Below are positions 58,167-64,000 of a DNA stretch of 64,000 nucleotides, in pieces (position 1 is the first letter of the stretch; the number at the start of each line of letters is the position of its first letter). Made by a program: the position numbers and the translations under genes. Source of the stretch: Bordetella genomosp. 11 (lineage in GTDB: Bacteria > Pseudomonadota > Gammaproteobacteria > Burkholderiales > Burkholderiaceae_B); assembly GCF_002261215.1 (NCBI RefSeq), contig NZ_NEVS01000004.1, positions 4,712,001 to 4,776,000 on the forward strand, read 5' to 3'. The notes beneath the pieces were generated by a model that was given only the letters and a program-made list of their open reading frames with translations, did not search any database and was not told the origin of the DNA.

Positions 58167-59333
58167 ATGATCCGCTCCAAGCTGCCCGACGTCGGGACCA
58201 CAATCTTTACCGTGATGAGCCGCCTGGCCATCGAGCACAAGGCAATCAATCTGGGCCAGGGCTTTCCGGACTTCAATCCCGATCCCGCGCTGCTCGACCT
58301 GGTCTCGAAGGCAATGGCCGACGGCCACAACCAATACCCCTATATGCCCGGCGTCGCGCCGCTGCGGGAAGCCATCGCGCAAAAGACGCTGACGCTCTAC
58401 GGGCACGCCTACGATCCGGAAACAGAGATCACGGTCACCAGCGGCGCGACGGAAGCCTTGATGGCGACCATCCTGGCAGCCGTGAATACCGGCGACGAGG
58501 TCGTCGTGATCGAGCCGTGTTACGACTCCTACCTGCCCGGCATCCGATTAGCCGGCGGTACCGCGGTACCGGTAGCTTTGCGTGCTCCGACGTCCGACGA
58601 CCCTTACTACCGCATTGATTGGCAGCGCGTCCGCGACGCGATCACGGCCAGGACGCGGTTGCTGATGTTGAACTTCCCGCACAACCCAACCGGGGCGATC
58701 CTGGAGGAGTCAGATCTGGACGCGCTGGAATCCATCGTGCGGGATACGGGGATACTGCTGGTGTCGGACGAGGTCTACGAACATATCGTTTTCGACGGCC
58801 GCGAACACGCCAGCCTATCGCGCCGTCCCCTATTGGCCGAACACGCGTTCGTCATTTCCTCTTTCGGCAAGACGTACCACACGACCGGCTGGAAGTTGGG
58901 ATATTGCTGCGCGCCGCGCCACCTGACCGCCGAATTGCGCAAAGTCCATCAGTTCATGGTCTTTACCGTGCCGTCGCCGATGCAATACGCCTATGCCGAG
59001 TACATGAAAAATCCCGCGCCCTACCTGGAGCTGCCCGCATTCTATCAGGCAAAACGCGACCGCCTGCGCGCCGGACTTGCCAACACCCGCTTCCGTCCCC
59101 TGCCCAGTCCCGGCACATTTTTCATGATGGCGGACTACAGCGCGATATCGCAACAGCCCGAGGCCGACTTTGCCCGATGGCTGACTACCCACCACGGCGT
59201 CGCCGTCATACCGATATCCGCCTTCTACCAAACCCCCGATGCGCCGGAATCCAACCATAAGCTCATTCGCTTTTGCTTCGCCAAACGTGACGGCACATTG
59301 GACGAGGCCTTGGATCGCCTGAGCGCCGTATAG
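58167..59333 (+). CDS. PLP-dependent aminotransferase (methionine-type, class I/II)
   Basis: A 388-residue fold-type I aminotransferase close to YbdL-like methionine/glutamine transaminases. Seen are INLGQGFPDF, SGATEALMA, HNPTG (172-176, Asn173), SDEVYEHIVFDG (Asp201, Tyr204) and the PLP lysine Lys235 in SSFGKTYHTTGWKLGY. ATG at 58167 starts at family sequence. A strong terminator follows. It lies between the two DnaA-box clusters and is transcribed rightward. Confidence 0.93.
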   Translation: MIRSKLPDVGTTIFTVMSRLAIEHKAINLGQGFPDFNPDPALLDLVSKAMADGHNQYPYMPGVAPLREAIAQKTLTLYGHAYDPETEITVTSGATEALMATILAAVNTGDEVVVIEPCYDSYLPGIRLAGGTAVPVALRAPTSDDPYYRIDWQRVRDAITARTRLLMLNFPHNPTGAILEESDLDALESIVRDTGILLVSDEVYEHIVFDGREHASLSRRPLLAEHAFVISSFGKTYHTTGWKLGYCCAPRHLTAELRKVHQFMVFTVPSPMQYAYAEYMKNPAPYLELPAFYQAKRDRLRAGLANTRFRPLPSPGTFFMMADYSAISQQPEADFARWLTTHHGVAVIPISAFYQTPDAPESNHKLIRFCFAKRDGTLDEALDRLSAV

Positions 59334-59358
59334 CCCGCACAAGCGCGCCGAATCGCCA

Positions 59359-59386
59359 GGGCAGCCATGGGCTGCCCTTTTTTTTT
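59359..59386 (+). terminator. Rho-independent terminator of the aminotransferase
   Basis: Perfect 8-bp stem GGGCAGCC with a 3-base loop, followed by nine T on the plus strand, 25 bases after the stop. Confidence 0.92.
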
Positions 59387-59534
59387 GCCGTCCGCCTCGA
59401 GCTACGCAAGGGCCTTGGCTGCGATTGCCGAACCTTCGGCATGGTCGGATGCGGCGTTCCATGATGGGCCTTCATCGGAGCGAAGCAGGGTGATCAGCCC
59501 TGCGGTGCGGGGGCCGGTGGGGTGCTGCTTAGTG

Positions 59535-59601
59535 TTTTATATCTTTCTCTGTATATAAAAAGAATGGTGGTAATGGGTGTCTGTGGATAACTGAACAACT
59601 T
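59535..59601 (+). repeat. Origin module A
   Basis: AT-rich tract with TATATAAAAAG followed by a 26-base segment identical to one in module B, containing TGTGGATAA. Confidence 0.8.
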
Positions 59602-60210
59602 CGGATTCTCCAACAGAGTCAGATGGTTACGCCAACTTCGTCATGTGCGATAGCCATGTGTGCGCGTGAACATAAAACTGGACAACTTTTCGTCCTCGAT
59701 CCAGAGCGCCGTTTGTTCTCGCGCCGTCCACAAGGTTTGCACAGGGCGGCGTAGCAGTAGTTATGCACAGCCTCCTTCGCATACAGGCGGCCGTGGCGGG
59801 CATACGGACGTGGCGGCACCGCGTACGACGACAGCAGTCGGCCCGTTTACACAGGTGTTTGGCGGTATTCAGCCCTTGGATGCGGCTCGACTGCCGGCAA
59901 CGGGATCCGGCCTACACCCCGGGGCTACAGCATGCCGGTGGATGACTCGGTCTGCACGGAGTGCCATGGATGCGCGAGTCGCCCATTTACTTGCCGGTCG
60001 CCTGACCGGTTGCAGGCGCGCCAGCGCCGATTTCTGGAGGACGAGTCATCTGGACCTGCCAAGACCGGATGCGACGCAAGGCGGGCCTTCCAGAGTGACG
60101 GGCGGGCGGTCCACGGAGTTCGAAGGTTGTCCGAACGACGGCAAAGCGATTGCACAGTGCGGCAAGTCCCGTTCTTCGTGAACGGCGGTGGCTGCGTGGG
60201 GGAGAAAAGA

Positions 60211-60280
60211 TGTTTTTATATCTTCTCTTCTATATATAGAGACTAATGGTAATGGGTGTCTGTGGATAACTGCACAACTG
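60211..60280 (+). repeat. Origin module B
   Basis: Second copy, same orientation, about 680 bases to the right; the AT-rich part is diverged (CTATATATAG) while the DnaA-box half (60247-60272) is identical to module A. Confidence 0.8.
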
Positions 60281-60601
60281 GTGGAAAACCCTGCTGCGTC
60301 AACGCGTTGCCGCGATTTCCGGCTGTGCAGGAGTTCTGTTTCGCCATGCGGAAATACATGAGCAACTTTCCGGGCAGGCAAAGATGGCGGTGCTTGTGCC
60401 CATCTCGTCCACATGGTGTGCACACGTACCTTGCCTAGAGGATGTCCACAGGGGTGAAGCGCCGAATATCAAGCGGTTATTAGGGACATACCGGCGTACC
60501 CACCAAGGCGGAGACGCCCGCCCATCCCCATCGAGCAGGCCCTCTAGAGGGCGGCGGAAGAATTGCCCGCTGAAATGGAATTTAGTTTCCATGTACAAGG
60601 G

Positions 60602-60630
60602 TTTACCCTAGGTTCTCGCAGCGCAACAAT
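60602..60630 (+). promoter_or_regulatory. Possible promoter of the repeat-protein gene
   Basis: TTTACC (60602-60607) and AACAAT (60625-60630), 17-base spacer; each matches 4 of 6 consensus bases. An AGGGT/ACCCT inverted repeat overlaps the -35. Confidence 0.35.
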
Positions 60631-60688
60631 AACGCCCAAGACAGCACAAGCCGCAAGGCTGGTGTGCTTTTGTTCTTTGGAGAGCGTT

Positions 60689-61117
60689 ATGAGAATCGCA
60701 ACGACAGCACTGGTCGCCGCGCTGGCCCTGACGGGCGGCGTGGCGCATGCCGCTTCCCTATCCGCTGGGAAGGCCGACAGCAATCCTTATCAAGGTGTGT
60801 ATGCACAGTCAGTGGGCAGCCTGTGGACAACCGGGCCGCGCGCGACCGGAGTCGACCTGGCTGGTCATCTCGCCGTGGCGACCCACACCCGTTTCGACGA
60901 CGCTGGGAGCGTCTCGGTCGCCACCGGTGGTGGATCGGACAAGGCGGGCCAAACGATGCTCGCGGATGGTGGCGGATCGGACGACACCGGGCAAACAATG
61001 CTCGCCGATGGCGGCGGGTCGGACGACACAGGGCAAACGATGCTCGCCGATGGTGGCGGGTCGGACGACGCAGGGCAAACGATGCTCGCCGATGGCGGGT
61101 CGGCCGACTTGGCCTGA
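60689..61117 (+). CDS. Secreted tandem-repeat protein, unknown function
   Basis: A 142-residue exported protein I do not recognise. MRIATTALVAALALTGGVAHA is a signal peptide. The mature part has a unique region of about 58 residues and then four 14-residue repeats of the type GGGSDDTGQTMLAD, ending GGSADLA. The repeats are acidic and glycine-rich, recalling RTX-like or calcium-binding linkers but without the RTX nonapeptide. The ATG at 60689 has GGAGAGC upstream. Copy number could vary between strains because the DNA repeats are near-identical. Confidence 0.75.
   Translation: MRIATTALVAALALTGGVAHAASLSAGKADSNPYQGVYAQSVGSLWTTGPRATGVDLAGHLAVATHTRFDDAGSVSVATGGGSDKAGQTMLADGGGSDDTGQTMLADGGGSDDTGQTMLADGGGSDDAGQTMLADGGSADLA
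60926..61093 (+). repeat. Four 42-bp tandem repeats within a gene
   Basis: Exact 42-base periodicity in frame (14 codons), units at 60926, 60968, 61010 and 61052. The middle two are most alike; differences are mostly synonymous. Confidence 0.95.
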
Positions 61118-61122
61118 CCCGG

Positions 61123-61581
61123 TCAGGCCCGGTGAAAGGCGTCGGCGAACTCGTCCGAAAAAATATCGGCCAATGCCAGCCGCAGCGCCGCGGCGCGTTC
61201 AGCCCCGTAGGCGCGTTCGAAGCGGCTTTGGGCCTGGCGCCATAAGCGGGTGGCCTCTGCCAACTTCTGGCAGCCTTCGGGCGTGAGTTGTACCCGACGG
61301 CTTCGACCGTCGTGCGGATCGCGGACCTGCACCAAATAACCGTCCCGTTCCAGTGGCTTAAGGTTATGCGCCAGCGCGGAACGATCCAGCACCATCGCAT
61401 GGGCAAGTTCCGTCATGGTCGGCGTACCGGCCCGGTCGACGTGCAGCAGGATGGACCGCTGGGATACCTTCAGTCCGCTGGGAGCCAGCACGCTGTCATA
61501 GAGCTGCGTGACGCGCCGCGTTGCCTTGCGCAAGGCGGCGCCGTTACATACGCCCGGATCTTTCAAGTCTGATTTATGCAT
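61123..61581 (-). CDS. MarR-family transcriptional regulator
   Basis: A 152-residue MarR-type winged-helix regulator: GLKVSQRSILLHVDRAGTPTMTELAHAMVLDRSALAHNLKPLERDGYLVQ spans the HTH and DPHDGRSRRVQLTPEG is the wing. It is divergent from a MATE transporter and probably represses it via the inverted repeats at 61673-61714. It ends six bases from the repeat-protein stop. Confidence 0.93.
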   Translation of the reverse strand: MHKSDLKDPGVCNGAALRKATRRVTQLYDSVLAPSGLKVSQRSILLHVDRAGTPTMTELAHAMVLDRSALAHNLKPLERDGYLVQVRDPHDGRSRRVQLTPEGCQKLAEATRLWRQAQSRFERAYGAERAAALRLALADIFSDEFADAFHRA

Positions 61582-61662
61582 GGCCGTTGAGGTCAGGCGG
61601 CAGTGGCCGGCCCGTTGCCCGGCCGATGCCTGCTCGCCATCATTCTATTCTGCCTTTCCGCA

Positions 61663-61691
61663 TTGACGTTATTTGCACATGCAAGTAAATT
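61663..61691 (+). promoter_or_regulatory. MATE gene promoter
   Basis: TTGACG (61663-61668) and TAAATT (61686-61691), 17-base spacer. The spacer contains the operator-like TTGCACATGCAA. Confidence 0.7.
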
Positions 61692-61714
61692 GCCGAGATA
61701 CTTGCATATGCCAA
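61673..61714. promoter_or_regulatory. Probable MarR operators
   Basis: Palindrome TTGCACATGCAA (61673-61684) inside the promoter spacer and a related TTGCATATGCCAA (61702-61714) around the transcription start. Together they contain ATGCAAGT/ACTTGCAT arms. This is the expected layout for repression by the divergent MarR protein. Confidence 0.6.
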
Positions 61715-61748
61715 TACATGCGCGGCTGCCGTCGCTCCATTCCATACC

Positions 61749-63143
61749 ATGACATCGCTCGCCTCCAGCGCCACTATCCCGGCCGCGAACTCCAGATTGC
61801 ACGCCATGCTGCACGCGCCGGTGGCGGCGACGCTCATCCGCCTGAGCTGGCCCAACATGTTGATGATGCTGGCGCAATCCTCCACCGGCTTGATCGAAAC
61901 CTGGTTCCTGGCCAAGCTCGGCACCGATGTGCTGGCCGGGGTGGCCGTGGTCGTACCGGTCCTGATGTTGATGCAGAACATGTCGCAGGGCGCCATGGGC
62001 GGCGGCATTTCCTCCGCGATCGCCCGCGCGCTGGGTGCGGGTCGCAGCGAGGATGCCAATCACCTGGTGCGCCATGCGGTGGCATTGAACGCCGGCATTG
62101 GCGCCGTCTTCACGGTGCTGGTCCTGATTTTCGGCCGGACGCTTTTTGGATTGCTCGGTGCGGAGGGGCCCGCGCTGGATGCCGCCACTGCCTACGGCCA
62201 CGTGGTATTCGCCGGCCTGCCACTGATGTGGACGATGAACGCGCTGGCCAGCGTGATCCGCGGAACGGGCAATATGCTGGTTCCGGGCGCGGTCATCTGC
62301 GGTGGCGCCGTACTTCTGATCCCGCTTTCGCCATGCCTGATATTCGGGCTTGGACCCTTGCCGCCGCTGGGGGTTGTGGGCGGCGCGTGGGCCTTGCTGC
62401 TCTACTACATCGGCGGGACGCTGGTGCTGGGCGCCTACTGCCTGAACGGACGCAATGCGGCGCGGCTGGTGCGCGGCAGCCTGCAGTGGGCAATGATGCG
62501 CGGCATCCTGACCGTGGGCGGCTATGCCTGTCTGAATCCGCTGTTGACGAATACCATCATCGCCGTCACAGGCGCGCTGGTCGGCGCCTATGGCGGGACC
62601 GCCGCGCTGGCCGGCTACGCGACCGCCGCGCGCCTGGAATATCTACTGATGCCGCTGGCTTTCGGCCTGGGCGCGCCCATGGTTGCGATGGTGGGGTCGA
62701 ACATCGGTGCCGGCCAGAACGATAGGGCCTTGCGTATCGGCCTGGTAGGCGGGGCGATGGCTTTTGTGCTGGCGGAGGCGGTGGGCGTACTCGCGGCGGT
62801 GTTCCCGTACGCGTGGCTGCGACTGTTCGGCAGCGACACGCATATGCTGGAAGCGGGAGCCGCCTATCTGCGGATAGTCGGCCCCTTCTACGGCTTCTTT
62901 GCCCTGGGCTTTTCCCTGTACTTCGCCTCGCAGGGCGCCGGAAAACTGAAGTGGCCGTTGACGGCCGGTGCGCTGCGCCTGGCGCTGTATGTAGGCGTCG
63001 GCGGGGCGCTGCTCGCGCTCTTCCATTCCTTGACGCTGTTCTATGCCCTGGGGGCCATCGCCATGGCGGCCTATGGATCGGTCATCGTCTGGTCGGTTGC
63101 CTCGGGCAGGTGGTTTCGCAAGCCCGTCGGCACGCTTGCCTGA
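61749..63143 (+). CDS. MATE-family multidrug/metabolite exporter
   Basis: A 464-residue inner-membrane MATE transporter with about 12 hydrophobic segments in two similar halves, typical LSWPNMLMMLAQSSTGLIETWFLAKLGTDVLAGVA at the first helices and LEYLLMPLAFGLGAPMVAMVGSNIGAGQ in the second half. Probably Na+ or H+ driven drug efflux. Expression is likely controlled by the divergent MarR regulator. Substrate unknown. Confidence 0.93.
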   Translation: MTSLASSATIPAANSRLHAMLHAPVAATLIRLSWPNMLMMLAQSSTGLIETWFLAKLGTDVLAGVAVVVPVLMLMQNMSQGAMGGGISSAIARALGAGRSEDANHLVRHAVALNAGIGAVFTVLVLIFGRTLFGLLGAEGPALDAATAYGHVVFAGLPLMWTMNALASVIRGTGNMLVPGAVICGGAVLLIPLSPCLIFGLGPLPPLGVVGGAWALLLYYIGGTLVLGAYCLNGRNAARLVRGSLQWAMMRGILTVGGYACLNPLLTNTIIAVTGALVGAYGGTAALAGYATAARLEYLLMPLAFGLGAPMVAMVGSNIGAGQNDRALRIGLVGGAMAFVLAEAVGVLAAVFPYAWLRLFGSDTHMLEAGAAYLRIVGPFYGFFALGFSLYFASQGAGKLKWPLTAGALRLALYVGVGGALLALFHSLTLFYALGAIAMAAYGSVIVWSVASGRWFRKPVGTLA

Positions 63144-63244
63144 CACGGAACCGCGTCGCGACACTACCGCGATGCGCCGCCGTGGCGGATTCGCGGATTC
63201 GGTGTTAGCTTGGTCCGGATATGTTTTTCCGGAGAGCCTGCGCA

Positions 63245-63925
63245 ATGAATGCACCGCATGAGATCGTCGATGAAGCTATCCGCTCGCGCCGCAGCGTGCG
63301 CGGGTTTCTGCCGACTCCCGTGCCCATGGCGACGATCCGGGAAATCCTGACGGTTGCCTCGTACGCCCCCAGCGGCAGCAATATCCAGCCATGGAAGGTG
63401 CATGTGATCACAGGCCGGACCCGCGACACCTTGTCCGCCGCCTTGCTCGACGCGCATGCGAACCGCCAGCCGGAAACGCGCGAATATGCGTACTACCCGA
63501 CGAAATGGCGCAGCCCGTATATCGAACGGCGGCGGCAGACGGGATGGGGGCTTTACTCGACCGTCGGCATCGCCAAGGGCGACCGGGAAGGATCGGCGCG
63601 GCAGCATGGACGCAACTACGCGTTCTTCGGTGCGCCCGTCGCCTTTATCTTCTGCATCGACAACGACCTGGAAAAAGGCAGCTGGCTGGATTTCGGCATG
63701 TTCCTGCAGAACATCATGGTGGCGGCGCGCGGGCGCGGACTGCATAGCTGTCCGCAGGCCGCGCTGGCGAATTACCCGGATATCGTCAAGCCTTTGCTCG
63801 GTATCGGGCCCGACCAGACCCTGGTCTGCGGCCTGTCGTTGGGGTACGAAGATCCGGACTGTGTGGCGAACCGCTTCCGGCCGCCGCGTATCGGCGTGGA
63901 AGAGTTCGTGACCTATCACGATTGA
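63245..63925 (+). CDS. Nitroreductase-family FMN oxidoreductase
   Basis: A 226-residue NfnB/NfsB-type flavoprotein. RSRRSVRGF (13-21) and SYAPSGSNIQPWKVHVI bind FMN, and GLHSCPQAALANYPDIV is a typical C-terminal motif. ATG at 63245 with GGAG upstream. It follows the MATE gene by 100 bases on the same strand, so co-expression is possible. Substrates may be nitroaromatics or quinones. Confidence 0.92.
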   Translation: MNAPHEIVDEAIRSRRSVRGFLPTPVPMATIREILTVASYAPSGSNIQPWKVHVITGRTRDTLSAALLDAHANRQPETREYAYYPTKWRSPYIERRRQTGWGLYSTVGIAKGDREGSARQHGRNYAFFGAPVAFIFCIDNDLEKGSWLDFGMFLQNIMVAARGRGLHSCPQAALANYPDIVKPLLGIGPDQTLVCGLSLGYEDPDCVANRFRPPRIGVEEFVTYHD

Positions 63926-63930
63926 GGCGA

Positions 63931-64000
63931 TCAGGCCGCCGCGGTGGCGGGCCGCCCCCGCAATCCCCACAGCACCAGCAAGGTCGCCAGCAATAGCGCC
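63931..64000 (-). CDS. C-terminus of a membrane protein (partial)
   Basis: A minus-strand frame entering from the window edge and ending at the TGA at 63931-63933. The visible residues (LLLATLLVLWGLRGRPATAA) form a hydrophobic helix and a short basic tail, as at the end of a transporter. Family cannot be told. Confidence 0.45.
   Translation of the reverse strand, partial: ALLLATLLVLWGLRGRPATAAA

Larger units (their letters stand above)
59528..60440. other. Candidate chromosomal origin oriC
   Basis: Exact DnaA boxes at 59582-59590, 59761-59769 and 60261-60269, a one-mismatch box at 59735-59743, and more partial boxes up to 60440 (and into the next gene at 60822). Two AT-rich segments (about 59535-59562 and 60211-60240) each lie directly before a DnaA box, like duplex-unwinding elements. 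The nearby mnmG-rsmG-parAB genes and parS sites are typical origin neighbours and genes diverge away from here. dnaA itself is not in the window. Confidence 0.6.
59334..60688. other. Non-coding stretch including the candidate oriC
   Basis: 1.35 kb without a credible gene. After the aminotransferase terminator it contains three exact DnaA boxes, near-boxes and two copies of an AT-rich module. The last 250 bases are the upstream region of the repeat protein. Short open frames on both strands do not look like proteins. Confidence 0.6.

Noticed and set aside
60299..60598. Short frames in the candidate oriC stretch
   Set aside because: No ribosome sites, no protein-like composition, and they cross DnaA-box sequences.
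60926..61093. Considered the 42-bp repeats as a CRISPR or RTX toxin region
   Set aside because: They are contiguous and in frame, and lack the RTX GGxGxDxUx nonapeptide.

Overview
The window is GC-rich and gene-dense. Its gene order and protein sequences fit a betaproteobacterium of the Alcaligenaceae, most like Bordetella or Achromobacter; this is a judgement from recognised protein sequences, not a database search. Translation and transcription genes fill the left and middle, and a chromosome-origin neighbourhood lies at the right.

Left (1-16.9 kb, almost all minus strand): the str, S10 and spc ribosomal clusters, read right to left as rpsL-rpsG-fusA-tuf-rpsJ, then rplC-rplD-rplW-rplB-rpsS-rplV-rpsC-rplP-rpmC-rpsQ, then rplN-rplX-rplE-rpsN-rpsH-rplF (cut by the window edge). 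The clusters are not one continuous operon. A strong hairpin terminator follows rpsJ and another follows rpsQ, and promoter-like sequences precede rpsL, rplC and rplN. About 4.3 kb of unrelated genes sit between rpsQ and rplN: an Asp/Asn beta-hydroxylase-like oxygenase, an aldehyde dehydrogenase and an orphan protein.

Next (17-29.4 kb): a type VI secretion (T6SS) accessory island lies between the str operon and rpoC. It holds a membrane pseudokinase with a PEGA-like domain, an FHA protein, an LprI-like secreted protein, a PAAR-like DUF4150 protein, a DUF2169/pentapeptide-repeat protein, a small membrane protein, VgrG, a lipoprotein, a MEKHLA-domain protein and a 550-residue orphan. No core T6SS structural gene (sheath, baseplate, ClpV, TssJLM) is present here.

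Middle (29.5-43.7 kb): the classic tRNA-Tyr/tRNA-Gly/tRNA-Thr/tuf - tRNA-Trp/secE/nusG/rplK/rplA - rplJ/rplL - rpoB/rpoC block on the minus strand, with an rplJ leader hairpin, an rplL-rpoB attenuator and a terminator after rpoC. The two tuf copies are near-identical direct repeats 29.7 kb apart.

43.8-48.9 kb: a glutamine-synthetase-like enzyme, an aldehyde dehydrogenase and an iron-dependent alcohol dehydrogenase form an operon, with a divergent DeoR-type regulator. This looks like a gamma-glutamylation route for an amino-alcohol or amine.

Right (48.9-64 kb): mnmG-rsmG-parA-GNAT-parB-asparaginase reads leftward. A 2.4-kb gene-poor segment upstream of mnmG carries four parS palindromes. Further right come a cold-shock gene, an aminotransferase and a 1.35-kb non-coding stretch with DnaA boxes next to duplicated AT-rich modules: a candidate oriC. 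Strand layout supports this, since the highly expressed genes to the left run leftward and most genes to the right run rightward. The window ends with a secreted repeat protein, a MarR/MATE efflux pair, a nitroreductase and the tail of a membrane-protein gene.
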